Assembly: GCF_009664835.1 (NCBI RefSeq)
Contig: NZ_CP045929.1
Span: 2,976,001-3,040,000 of the forward strand
Reading direction: 5' to 3'
DNA length: 64,000 nucleotides
Source: Allosaccharopolyspora coralli
GTDB taxonomy: Bacteria > Actinomycetota > Actinomycetes > Mycobacteriales > Pseudonocardiaceae
Shown here: positions 1 through 8,216 of the stretch, piece by piece
Layout of the letters: every line of letters begins with the position of its first letter
Position numbering within the stretch: the stretch's first letter is position 1
The notes under the pieces: model-generated
What the model was told of the DNA's origin: nothing
The model's database searches: none
The model's input: the letters and a program-made list of their open reading frames with translations, nothing else
Translations under genes and position numbers: made by a program

Positions 1-65
1 AGGCGGAGAGGAATCCGTCGGCGCAATCTGCCTGACCCCGGCTCAGAGGGCGTCGTCTCCACTGA

Positions 66-155
66 GAGTGCATCGGGGAACTGGCATGTGTGCCCGTAGG
101 GCACGCCTCAGAGTGCATTGGGGAACTGGCCTCGGTGCCCGTAGGGCACGGTCAT
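66..155. repeat. Tandem pair of 45-bp repeat units (family E)
   Basis: Two adjacent copies (66-110 and 111-155) share the core GAGTGCATYGGGGAACTGGC followed by GTGCCCGTAGGGCAC. Each unit ends in a small self-complementary stretch (GTGCCC/GGGCAC). A related hairpin lies at 56328-56368. The region 1-322 otherwise holds a second repeat (229-302) and no gene that I can support. Confidence 0.75.
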
Positions 156-228
156 ACCCAGCCGCGGCAGGGTGAGGGGCTCCGGCGATCGGAGTTCGTG
201 CCTTGCAAGGCAGGGGTTTTCGCCGCGT

Positions 229-302
229 ACGGCGTGGTACTCAAGAGGACCCCAACACAGCGAGGCGCGAACTGGGGCGGCGGTACCGGACCACCGACCT
301 CA
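229..302. repeat. Intergenic repeat, family D copy 1
   Basis: About 70 bp beginning GTGGTACTCAAGAGGACCCC and ending near GGCGGTACCGGACCACC. It is nearly identical to 9188-9255. Its left part also matches the interior of a repeat at 58842-58891. It lies just past the 3' end of the minus-strand DUF2064 gene. Confidence 0.75.
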
Positions 303-322
303 GTTCCCGAATACGTTCCGAA

Positions 323-1000
323 TCACGCCGATTCGGCGGTGCACGCGCTGATCGCGTCGGCGAAGTGGGAGCGCGGCACGTGCGCGGCGACCTCGATCGC
401 ATCGTCCATGGTGTCGACGTCGCGCAGCCGCGGGAGCAGCTCCACGCTCAATCCCGCCGCCCGCAGGGCTTGCAGAGTGCGTTCACCGGTGTCCTCAGAG
501 GACATCGGCACCTCGTGCAAGACCCGCGCGTGGCGTGGATCCCGGAGCCCGAGCGCCCACCAGCCGCCGTCCTCGGCGAGCCCGAGCACGGCGTCCGGAC
601 CGCCCTGCCGGTGCAGCGGCTCGGTGCTGTCGGTGAGCACGCGGGCCGTAGCCTGCGGAGTGTCCATGCCGATCTGCAGTACCGGCAGGGTGCTGGCCTC
701 GGCGACGTCGGAGTGCGCGGCGGCGAGCCGCTCGCCGAGACCGTCGCCCCGTTGGGCCAGCAGCGTCACCTCCGCCAATGCCCGCTCGATCTCGGCACTG
801 CGCACCGCCCGCTGCAGCGTTCCCGTCCAGGCGACGAACGCTGTCGCCTCGGGTACGGCAAGCACCGCGCTCATCGTGTCGAGCAGGCTCGCCGCAGCGA
901 CCTGCGCGGCGCCCTCCGGACTCAGCGGAGGACACAGCCGGGTCTTCGCGTGGCCCGGCTCGGGCGCTTTCGCCACGACCAGCAGCGCGGTCGAGCTCAT
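323..1000 (-). CDS. DUF2064 / TIGR04282-type glycosyltransferase-like protein
   Basis: A 225-residue protein of the DUF2064 family, which has a nucleotidyltransferase/GT-A-like fold related to CofC and is often found beside family 2 glycosyltransferases. Visible motifs are KAPEPGHAKTRL near residue 10 (nucleotide-binding loop), QRGDGLGERL near 83, and DVDTMDD near the C-terminus. The start at 1000 is chosen because GAGGAG lies a few bases upstream; a longer frame to 1042 has no such site. It is divergent from the arabinosyltransferase gene and close to the GT2 and methyltransferase genes, which suggests a role in glycoconjugate or envelope synthesis. The substrate is unknown. Family call good, function weak. 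Confidence 0.8.
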   Translation of the reverse strand: MSSTALLVVAKAPEPGHAKTRLCPPLSPEGAAQVAAASLLDTMSAVLAVPEATAFVAWTGTLQRAVRSAEIERALAEVTLLAQRGDGLGERLAAAHSDVAEASTLPVLQIGMDTPQATARVLTDSTEPLHRQGGPDAVLGLAEDGGWWALGLRDPRHARVLHEVPMSSEDTGERTLQALRAAGLSVELLPRLRDVDTMDDAIEVAAHVPRSHFADAISACTAESA

Positions 1001-1232
1001 CGGGTCACTCCTCGCTTCGGACGGGTTCGCATCATGCGGCATTCGGCACGGTACGGCGAGTCGGTTGCTCCGTGCGCAGCGTGATCCACGTCATCGGGCA
1101 ATCGGTGCGGCAGCGCGGTCCGAATCGTCCCGGAGTGCGTACGGGTTCGGAGACCGGCCGTCACCCCGGCAGGGCGTGACGCTACCGTCCTGACCATCGG
1201 CACCGTGAACACGGGAGGGAAAGTCAGCGCAG

Positions 1233-4200
1233 ATGAGCGACGAGCCGCCGCGAAGGCAGCGACCGACACGCCGCTGGATGTCCTGGGGAGCCTGGATCGT
1301 CGGCGTACTGGGTGTCCTCACCGCGCTACTCGTGCCGTTCGCACCGGTGCTGGCGGACGAAACCACGGTCACCTGGCCGCAGGCCGGTGAACAGCCCGCA
1401 CCGACAACGGCGTTCTTCGTGCCGTACGCGCCCGCCGAGGTCACCGTCGAGATCCCGTGCGAGGTCGTGCGCACGGCTCAGGGCGCCGATCCGCCCACGA
1501 CCGTGGTCTCCAGTGCGCTGCCGGGACAGTCCGCGAAGGGTTTCGAGGTCGCGGGCACCGCAGAGGACCTTCGTGTGCTGGTCGGCGGACGCGAGATCCA
1601 CCGCGCGCCGCTTCCGGAGGGCGCGTGCGACGTCCGGTTGGAGACCACTCCGGAGCGCAGCGTCCTCAGCGTCGGCGGAGAGCAGGTCGCGGACTCGACC
1701 GCGCACGTGCGCGAGATCTCCGTGTTCACCACCGACCTCTCCCCCGCCGATGCCGACGGCATGTCGGTGCAGGCGCGGACAAGCACGTGGTTCGACAGCG
1801 TGCCCACCACGGCGAAGCTGTGGCTGATCGGTGTGCAGCTGGCCTTGGCCGCCGCGGCACTGACCTGGATGGTCCTCAGCGACCGGCGCCGCGGCGTGTT
1901 CCGAGCCCGACCTCGGCGAAACCGCGGACCGCGTCCCCGCTGGCCACGCGCCTGTGTGGATGCCGTGGTCGTCGCCGCGCTCACCGCGTGGGCGGTGCTC
2001 GGCCCTCGAACGCCGGACGACGGCTTCACCGAGGGCATCGTCCGCAATGCGCTGGAGACCGGCGCGTTCACGAACTACTACCGCTGGGAGAACGCGGCGG
2101 AGGCACCGTTCATGCTCGTGCTGAACCTGGTGTCACCGCTGGTGGCCATGGAGGCGGACCCGCTGACGATGCGGGTGCCGAGCACTGTGGCGGCGCTGCT
2201 CACGTGGCTGCTGATCAGCCGTGGCATTCTGCCGGTGGTGCTCCCCCGACACGCCCGGCTGTGGTGGGTGCGCGTGGTGACCGCCGCGAGCCTGCTGGCG
2301 TGGTGGATGCCGTTCAACCTGGGCGTCCGGCCGGAGCCGTTCGTGGCGCTCGGAGTGACCGTGGCGTTGACGTGCCTGGTGCGGGGCAGCGTGCGGGAGC
2401 GCACTCCGTGCCTGACGCTGCTCGGGCTGGGCGGTCTGGCCGCAGGGCTCACGATCGCGGTCAACCCGGTCGGCGTGACCGCGCTGGCACCGGTGCTGCT
2501 GCTGGCCCCGACGTTCTGGCGCGCGCTGCGGAACTCGGCCACCGACGGGCAGCGACCGGCGATCGCGGCCTGGGGGACGTTGACGCTGATCGGCTGCCTG
2601 GGCGCGGTCGGTGTGGTCGCGATGTTCGCCGACCAGTCCTTGCACGGTGCGCTGCGGGCCACCGACATGCACAGCTTCTACGGCCCGAACGTCTCGTGGT
2701 TCCAGGAAATCTCCCGGTACGAGTACCTGCTCGGCTTCGACAGGGCCGTGCCGGAACAGGGCGGCATGGGACGGCGGCTACCGGTGTTGAGCACGCTCGC
2801 CCTGCTGGCCTGCGCGGTGCTGTTGCTGGCGAGAGGCGCCGGACGCCTGCCGGGGATGCGCAGCAGCTTCGTTCCGGTCGGCGCGTTCGCGCTCGGCCTC
2901 GTGGTGCTGTGGTTGACCCCGTCGAAGTGGTCGCACTACTTCGGCGCGCTCGCTGGGCTGGGCGCGACGGCGCTGACCACCGCCGTCGTCCTGGTGTGTG
3001 TCGCCGCGCGCCACTGGTCCCGGGACCGGGTGGTGCTCGGTGTGGGTGCGTTCGGCGCAGGTGCCGCCGTGCTCGCCGCGAGCCTGTCGTTCTCCGGGGA
3101 GAACGAGTGGTTCCTCTACTCCAGCTTCGGTGTTCCCCGCGACGACGGCCCGTTCCGTCCGTTCAACAGTCCGCTGTTCTGGGCGCTGCTGGTGGCCGTG
3201 ACACTGGCCGTGCCGCTGTTGCCGAGGCTCCGGGCGGCGGTGTCCGCGCGCAGTGTGCTGGCACGGATGCCTGCGCTGGTCGCCTCGACCACGATGATCC
3301 TCACCGTCGTGGTGCTGCTCGTCTCGTTCGCGGTCGCGCCGAGCAGAATGTGGGGCAGCTACTCGGTCGGCGGTCAGAACGTGGCGCACCTGACCGGCAC
3401 GAGCTGCGGCATCGTGGACCGCCTCGTGACCACGCGCGACGCGCCGGACGGTGTGCTGCAGCCGGTCTTCGGTGCGGACGAACTGGACGGGTTCGTCCCC
3501 GAGGGCGGTTATCCGAGTACCTCGCCCGCTCCCGCGCCGGTGGGCACGGGCAGCGCCGAGTACCTGTGGGGCAGCATCGACGGGGACACGAGGACGACCG
3601 GGAACATGACCAGCCGGTGGTTCGAGCTGGACGACGTCGGGGCCCGTCAGGAGTTGGCGCTCTCGGTCGCCGGCCGGACCGGCGACGGCAACCGGCTCGC
3701 GCTGGAGTTCGGCACGTCCGACGGAGACAACGCACCGCAGCCCGTGGGCGAGCGCGTGCTCGACGACGCCTACAAGGACTCCGACGAACGGCCGACGTAC
3801 CCGACGCAACGCGAGGTCGAAGACCGGCCGCAGGACAACCCGGCGTGGCGCACGCTCTACGTCTCCTCGGACGAGGTACCGGAGGAAGCCGACCGAGTCA
3901 GGGTGCGTGCGGTCGACGCCACCACGGACTCGGGGGGCTGGCTCGCCACCACCGGGCCCCGCCTCCGCGACATCAGGCCGGTCCAGCAGTTCCTCCAGGA
4001 CCGGGAGTCGGTGTACGTGGACTGGTCGATGGTCTGGGACGCGCCGTGCGTACGCCGGTCCCCCGAGGTCGGGCACGGCTTGGCCGAAGCGCCACGGACG
4101 CTGTTGCTTCCGCCGGACAGACTGGGCTTCTCGGGAGACGCGGCGTTCGTGCGGGGCGCGGGCGGCAGCTTCGCACCGATGGACGAGGTCGGTACCCGGA

Positions 4201-4376
4201 CCACGATTCCGACCCGTTTGCAGGGCGTCGAGGACAAGCCCGAGTACGAGGACTGGGGCGAGCTGGTGACCGTGTCGTACCCCATCCAGCGGGACGCCTA
4301 CGATACGCGCACCTCTCGTGACCGTCAGTGGGGATGGGAGGGGGCGCGACCTCCTCTCGGCTACTCGGCCGAGTGA
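1233..4376 (+). CDS. Arabinosyltransferase (EmbA/B/C-like, GT53)
   Basis: A 1047-residue integral membrane glycosyltransferase of the Emb family, which adds arabinose from decaprenyl-phosphoryl-arabinose to cell-wall arabinan. Residues 17-39 form the first membrane helix. An extracellular beta-rich segment follows (about 40-185), then many hydrophobic helices to about residue 705. The acidic DDG motif (262-264), followed by a TNYYRW segment, matches the conserved catalytic-loop region of the family. The last ~340 residues are soluble and fit the C-terminal carbohydrate-binding domain. The length is typical of Emb proteins. The ATG at 1233 is preceded by a GGGAGGGAAAG purine tract. Only one emb-like gene is seen here, so paralogues, if any, lie elsewhere. 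Which of EmbA, B or C it corresponds to cannot be decided by eye. Confidence 0.92.
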   Translation: MSDEPPRRQRPTRRWMSWGAWIVGVLGVLTALLVPFAPVLADETTVTWPQAGEQPAPTTAFFVPYAPAEVTVEIPCEVVRTAQGADPPTTVVSSALPGQSAKGFEVAGTAEDLRVLVGGREIHRAPLPEGACDVRLETTPERSVLSVGGEQVADSTAHVREISVFTTDLSPADADGMSVQARTSTWFDSVPTTAKLWLIGVQLALAAAALTWMVLSDRRRGVFRARPRRNRGPRPRWPRACVDAVVVAALTAWAVLGPRTPDDGFTEGIVRNALETGAFTNYYRWENAAEAPFMLVLNLVSPLVAMEADPLTMRVPSTVAALLTWLLISRGILPVVLPRHARLWWVRVVTAASLLAWWMPFNLGVRPEPFVALGVTVALTCLVRGSVRERTPCLTLLGLGGLAAGLTIAVNPVGVTALAPVLLLAPTFWRALRNSATDGQRPAIAAWGTLTLIGCLGAVGVVAMFADQSLHGALRATDMHSFYGPNVSWFQEISRYEYLLGFDRAVPEQGGMGRRLPVLSTLALLACAVLLLARGAGRLPGMRSSFVPVGAFALGLVVLWLTPSKWSHYFGALAGLGATALTTAVVLVCVAARHWSRDRVVLGVGAFGAGAAVLAASLSFSGENEWFLYSSFGVPRDDGPFRPFNSPLFWALLVAVTLAVPLLPRLRAAVSARSVLARMPALVASTTMILTVVVLLVSFAVAPSRMWGSYSVGGQNVAHLTGTSCGIVDRLVTTRDAPDGVLQPVFGADELDGFVPEGGYPSTSPAPAPVGTGSAEYLWGSIDGDTRTTGNMTSRWFELDDVGARQELALSVAGRTGDGNRLALEFGTSDGDNAPQPVGERVLDDAYKDSDERPTYPTQREVEDRPQDNPAWRTLYVSSDEVPEEADRVRVRAVDATTDSGGWLATTGPRLRDIRPVQQFLQDRESVYVDWSMVWDAPCVRRSPEVGHGLAEAPRTLLLPPDRLGFSGDAAFVRGAGGSFAPMDEVGTRTTIPTRLQGVEDKPEYEDWGELVTVSYPIQRDAYDTRTSRDRQWGWEGARPPLGYSAE

Positions 4377-4504
4377 CCGTCCACCGTGTATGGGTGAAGC
4401 GACCAATCCGGTGATTCCCCTGCTCCGAATCCACCAGCGGTGGACGATGCCCCTGTCGGTGCATCCCGGCCGACACAGAGACCTCCAGCAGAAGGGACAC
4501 GAGC

Positions 4505-5170
4505 ATGGCGGAGCCGACGGTGGAGGTGGTGTTGCCCTGTCTGGACGAGGCAGCGGCACTGCCCGCCGTGATCGACGCGATCCACGCGATCGACGGGATG
4601 CGCGCGCTGGTGGTGGACAACGGGTCGACCGACGGGTCACCGGAGGTCGCCGCCGCACACGGTGCGCGGGTCGTGCACGAGCCGCGGCGCGGCTACGGTG
4701 CCGCCGCGCACACGGGGTTGGTCAGCGCGACCGCCGAGATCGTGTGCGTGATGGACGCGGACGGATCGATCGACGCGGCACAACTCCCCGAGCTCATCGA
4801 ACCCGTCGACTCACGCCGGGCGACGCTCGTCACCGGCCGCAGGGTCGTCACTGATCTGGGTGGATTTCCGTGGCACGCGCGGGCGGGAAACGCCCTGATC
4901 GCATGGATGGTGCGCCGTCGCGGGGTCGACGTGCACGATCTCGCTCCGGTGCGGGTGGCACGGCGCGCGGACCTCGTGGAACTCGACATTCGCGACCGAG
5001 CGTTCGGGTATCCGCTGGAGCTGCTGCTGCGCGCCGGTGAGGCCGGCTGGACCTTGGTCGAGAAGCCGGTCCGCTACCTGCCTCGTACCGCCGGAACCAA
5101 GTCGAAAGTGGCCGGCTCGGTGAAGGGCACCGCACGGGCGGTGCGAGACATGGCGCAGGTTCTGCGGTGA
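4505..5170 (+). CDS. Family 2 glycosyltransferase
   Basis: A 221-residue GT-A protein of family 2. PCLDEAAAL (11-19), VVDNGSTDGS (36-45) and MDADGS (83-88, the metal/UDP-binding DxD-like site) are all visible. There is no transmembrane segment, unlike dolichyl-phosphate-mannose-synthase-type relatives with C-terminal helices. It starts at an ATG with AGAAGGGA upstream, about 130 bp after the arabinosyltransferase gene. It lies only 49 bp before the methyltransferase gene, so the two are probably co-transcribed. The DUF2064 neighbour across the divergent arabinosyltransferase promoter supports a shared glycoconjugate pathway. Sugar donor and acceptor are unknown. Confidence 0.88.
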   Translation: MAEPTVEVVLPCLDEAAALPAVIDAIHAIDGMRALVVDNGSTDGSPEVAAAHGARVVHEPRRGYGAAAHTGLVSATAEIVCVMDADGSIDAAQLPELIEPVDSRRATLVTGRRVVTDLGGFPWHARAGNALIAWMVRRRGVDVHDLAPVRVARRADLVELDIRDRAFGYPLELLLRAGEAGWTLVEKPVRYLPRTAGTKSKVAGSVKGTARAVRDMAQVLR

Positions 5171-5219
5171 TCGCGGGCGACCCGGTCGCCCTTCCCGGTG
5201 AGGAAGGGGGCGAGCGCTG

Positions 5220-5825
5220 ATGCAGGCGCTGTTCGACCTCGCCCTGAGGGGTGACGCGCGGCAGCTCGAGCACGACGACGGCACCATCTCGTCGCTGGCG
5301 GTGCGGCGCTGGCACGGCCACCCGGACGAGGTGGACGTGCTGCTCATCGAGCGGTGCAGGGGCGCCACTCTGGACGTCGGGTGCGGACCGGGCCGGATGA
5401 CGGTGGGCCTGACGCGGCGCGGTCTGCCTGCGATGGGGATCGACACCTCGGCGGAGGCGGTCCGGATGACCGTGCGACGCGGTGGGGTGGCCGTGCAGTG
5501 CGACATCTTCGACCCGGTCCCCGCCGAAGGCCAGTGGGACCACGTGCTGCTGGCCGACTGCAACCTCGGTATCGGTGGTGACCTCGCGGTGCTGCTCGGC
5601 CGCGTGCACGACGTGCTCAGCTGCGGAGGAAGCGCGCTGGTGGAGGTCGCCGCTCCCGGTACCGGCCTCCGTGAGGGCACCGCGAGATTCGGCGATGGCC
5701 CGTGGTTCCCCTGGACGCAGGCCGACGCGGAAGCGGTCACCCGCCTCGGCGAGGAAGCGAAGCTGGTGACCACCTGGACGGCCGAACGGTCCGGACGCTG
5801 GCTGGTGGAGCTGACCCGACGCTGA
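5220..5825 (+). CDS. Class I SAM-dependent methyltransferase
   Basis: A 201-residue Rossmann-fold methyltransferase. The SAM-binding motif I is LDVGCGPGRMTVGL (51-64), followed by an acidic residue at the end of strand 2 (GIDTS) and a motif IV-like LLADCNLGI. GGAAGGGGGCGAGC precedes the ATG. The gene follows the GT2 gene closely and probably belongs to the same transcript. It may modify a sugar or lipid intermediate of that pathway, but the substrate is not readable from sequence. Confidence 0.85.
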   Translation: MQALFDLALRGDARQLEHDDGTISSLAVRRWHGHPDEVDVLLIERCRGATLDVGCGPGRMTVGLTRRGLPAMGIDTSAEAVRMTVRRGGVAVQCDIFDPVPAEGQWDHVLLADCNLGIGGDLAVLLGRVHDVLSCGGSALVEVAAPGTGLREGTARFGDGPWFPWTQADAEAVTRLGEEAKLVTTWTAERSGRWLVELTRR

Positions 5826-5956
5826 CTGACCACCGCACGTGCGGGCAACTCCGTCGCATCCCCTCGTGCGACCTGCGCGGGTTCCGAACCACTGAGCGGG
5901 CATGGGAACGCGGTTAGGTGGTCCGGTACCGCCGGGTACAAGAGCCAGCTCCCACA

Positions 5957-6100
5957 ATGCACTCCGAGGCACCGGAGGCCGCAGCAACGCTCTGCGTCCG
6001 ACTGACCCGGTGCCCGGAGTGCCCGCGCCGGTCGCACGTGTGGTGCGATACGTGCGGCGTGCGCCCGGCACGTCCTTCGTCAGGACAGGAAGCAGCATGA
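5957..6100 (+). CDS. Possible 47-aa zinc-ribbon-like small protein (uncertain)
   Basis: A short frame opening at ATG 5957 (or GTG 5918) encodes CPEC-x7-CDTC, a spacing that resembles a zinc knuckle. Its stop overlaps the ATG of the next short frame (6097). No convincing ribosome binding site precedes it, and in GC-rich DNA such frames arise by chance. It lies in the 320-bp gap between the methyltransferase and epimerase genes. I see no other gene in that gap. A short match to family D repeat (GGTGGTCCGGTACCGCC) is at 5916-5932. Confidence 0.15.
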   Translation: MHSEAPEAAATLCVRLTRCPECPRRSHVWCDTCGVRPARPSSGQEAA

Positions 6101-6150
6101 GCACCTTTCCCGCAGAGTCGACCCGCACCACACAGCAGGTGCGACCGTGA
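6097..6150 (+). CDS. Possible 17-codon leader ORF coupled to the epimerase gene
   Basis: An ATG with a good GGAAG site 6 bases upstream opens a frame encoding MSTFPAESTRTTQQVRP. Its TGA overlaps the GTG start of the following gene (GTGA at 6147-6150). The downstream GTG has only a weak site of its own. The arrangement fits translational coupling, but no function for the peptide is known. Confidence 0.35.
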   Translation: MSTFPAESTRTTQQVRP

Positions 6151-6986
6151 CCGTCGTACTCGCCGGGTGTGGCGATCTCGGCACCGAGATCGGCCTGCGG
6201 TTCGCCGGGACGGGTCGCCGGGTGCTCGGCCTGCGTCGCCGGACGGACGTGCTTCCGCCGCAGATCGCGGGACTCCGTGTCGACCTCGCCCACGAGGTGC
6301 CGACGCTCCCGGACGACACCGAGACCGTCGTCGTGGTCCTCACCGCCGACCGGCGGACCGCGGACGGGTACCGCACGACCTATCTCCGTGGACTCACCCA
6401 CGTCCTGGACTCGCTGAATACTGTTCAGGCACAACCGCGCGTGCTGCTCGTGTCCTCGACGGCGGTGTACGGGGTGAACGACGGCAGCTGGGTGGACGAA
6501 GACACTCCCGCCGAGCCTCGTTCGGCGACCGGCCGGGTCTTGCTGGAGGTCGAGAGCGAACTGCTCCGGCGGCGCCCGGGCGCGACGATCCTTCGGCTGA
6601 CCGGGCTCTACGGCCCCGGGCGCGGCCGCATGATCGAGCGGGTGCGTGCCGGAACGGTCGAGGAACCAACGACCCCCACCTACACGAACCGGATTCATCG
6701 TGACGACGCGGCAGCCGCAGTCCTGCACCTGGCGACGGCGGTGACGGCCCCGGACTCGGTGTACGTCGGCGTCGACGACGCCCCGGTCGAGCGCAGTCAC
6801 CTACTTCGGTTCCTCGCCGACGAGCTCGGCGTGGAAGCCCCGCCCTCCGACGAGGGGGACGCAGCCCCCGGCGGCAAGCGGTTCCGCAACACCCTGCTGC
6901 GGGCCACGGGCTTCGAGTTCGCGTACCCGACCTACCGCGAGGGGTACCGAGCCGTGCTCGCCGGCAACGGCACGCGGCACCCCTGA
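6147..6986 (+). CDS. NAD(P)-dependent epimerase/dehydratase family protein (YeeZ-like atypical SDR)
   Basis: A 279-residue extended/atypical SDR. The N-terminal GCGDLG (residues 7-12) is the dinucleotide-binding loop, and SSTAVYG (103-109) matches the conserved serine strand of extended SDRs. The usual YxxxK catalytic pair is not evident, as in YeeZ-type members, so it may bind a nucleotide or reduce an unusual substrate rather than act as a standard epimerase. It starts at GTG 6147, which overlaps the stop of a 17-codon frame. It is followed after 91 bp by the RNA methyltransferase gene. Confidence 0.82.
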   Translation: MTVVLAGCGDLGTEIGLRFAGTGRRVLGLRRRTDVLPPQIAGLRVDLAHEVPTLPDDTETVVVVLTADRRTADGYRTTYLRGLTHVLDSLNTVQAQPRVLLVSSTAVYGVNDGSWVDEDTPAEPRSATGRVLLEVESELLRRRPGATILRLTGLYGPGRGRMIERVRAGTVEEPTTPTYTNRIHRDDAAAAVLHLATAVTAPDSVYVGVDDAPVERSHLLRFLADELGVEAPPSDEGDAAPGGKRFRNTLLRATGFEFAYPTYREGYRAVLAGNGTRHP

Positions 6987-7077
6987 GCGGGTACCGTGCG
7001 GGCGTGAACGAAGAGTTTCGGTCGGGTCGCGAGCACGCGCTCGTCCTCGCCCGGCGTGAGCGTGCGGTGACGACGCG

Positions 7078-7590
7078 ATGACGGACCCCACCCGCGAGCG
7101 GGAGATCGTGGCCGTCGCACACAACATGCGTTCGGCCTACAACGTGGGCGCGCTGCTGCGGATCGCCGACGTGTTCTCTTTGTCCACTGTGTACTGTACC
7201 GGGTACACGCCGTATCCCGAGCAGGAACGCGACCACCGCTCCCCCGAGCTCGTCCACAAGCTCCAGCACAAGATCCACAAGTCCGCGCTGGGCGCCGAAC
7301 ATCTCGTGCGCTGCCTGCACCATCCGGGCGTACCCGCACTGCTCGCCGAGCTGAGCTCCGAGGGATTCACCGTCGCGGGCCTGGAGATCGACGATCGTGC
7401 GGTCACGATCGCCGACTACACGCCACCGGGCAAGATCGCACTGCTGCTGGGCGAGGAAACCGCGGGCATTCCGGCGAAGCTTCGCGGCGAGTGCGACGTC
7501 CTGCTCGAGATTCCGCAGTTCGGGACCAAGGGGTCGTTGAACGTCGCGGTCGCGGCCGGGATCGCCTTCTACAGCCTTCGCTGTTCCTGA
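7078..7590 (+). CDS. SpoU/TrmH-family RNA 2'-O-ribose methyltransferase
   Basis: A compact 170-residue SPOUT methyltransferase without an N-terminal extension. The three family motifs are visible: motif 1 NMRSAYNVGALLRIAD (16-31), motif 2 LLLGEETAGIP and motif 3 SLNVAVAAGIAFY near the C-terminus. The knotted C-terminal half binds SAM. The length matches small TrmL/TrmH-like enzymes that act on tRNA or rRNA, but the target nucleotide cannot be assigned. There is no clear ribosome binding site. A 25-codon frame from GTG 7004 ends in an ATGA overlap with this start, so coupling is possible. The stop is only 8 bp from the convergent TetR gene. Confidence 0.88.
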   Translation: MTDPTREREIVAVAHNMRSAYNVGALLRIADVFSLSTVYCTGYTPYPEQERDHRSPELVHKLQHKIHKSALGAEHLVRCLHHPGVPALLAELSSEGFTVAGLEIDDRAVTIADYTPPGKIALLLGEETAGIPAKLRGECDVLLEIPQFGTKGSLNVAVAAGIAFYSLRCS

Positions 7591-7598
7591 TCTCACGG

Positions 7599-8216
7599 TC
7601 AGTTCCCGAGCAAGGGCACCAGCTGCCGGCGAGCGAACGCACGGCTGCGCTCGTCGCCGGTGTCCGGGATGCCTCCGTCCGGCGTCAACAGCATCGAGTG
7701 CACCAGCCTGACGTAGACCTCGGCGGTCACGTCGGGATCCACTACCGGTAACCGGCCCGCCCGTCGGTGTGCTCGCAGCTTCTCGGCGAGAAAGTCGCGA
7801 CCGATCGCGAGGATCGTGCCCGCGTGCACGGTCATCGACGGCAACACGTCGCGGGTGTCGTGGGTCAGCAGGCGATTCAACAGCCGGTGCCCTCGAAGGC
7901 CGGTCATCACCACCACGTAGGTCTCGACGATCTGCTCGGCCGGGTCGGTGAACCGGCCGACCGCCTCGTCGACGGTCTCGAGGAAGCGGCGCACTTCCCG
8001 CAGCAGCACGGCGGAGACCATCGCATCCTTGTCCGGGTACCGGCGATACACCGTGGCACGGCCGAGTCCGGCCCGCCGGGCGATGCCGTGCATCGTGGTG
8101 CGCTGGATCCCGTTCTCCTCGAAGGCACCGAGCGCCGCGTCGAGCACTCGTCGGCTCAGCGCTTCCTCGGGTTCGGAGTCCCGGACGCGCGTGCGAACCG
8201 CCTCGCTCGCGCTCAT
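7599..8216 (-). CDS. TetR-family transcriptional regulator
   Basis: A 205-residue TetR repressor with an N-terminal helix-turn-helix at about residues 38-66 (TTMHGIARRAGLGRATVYRR), followed by an all-helical ligand domain. The start at 8216 overlaps the stop of the MpaB-family gene (ATGA), so both are translated from one message. A longer upstream frame exists but would lie inside the oxygenase gene. It probably controls the bicistronic unit through the GAGACA/TGTCTC inverted repeat at 9146-9170. Its effector is unknown. Confidence 0.9.
   Translation of the reverse strand: MSASEAVRTRVRDSEPEEALSRRVLDAALGAFEENGIQRTTMHGIARRAGLGRATVYRRYPDKDAMVSAVLLREVRRFLETVDEAVGRFTDPAEQIVETYVVVMTGLRGHRLLNRLLTHDTRDVLPSMTVHAGTILAIGRDFLAEKLRAHRRAGRLPVVDPDVTAEVYVRLVHSMLLTPDGGIPDTGDERSRAFARRQLVPLLGN

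Noticed and set aside
1457-4321. Very long alternative-frame and antisense open frames over the arabinosyltransferase gene
   Set aside because: They encode Arg/Gly/Pro-rich sequence with no family motif and arise because GC-rich codons rarely form stops; the GT53 frame is unambiguous.
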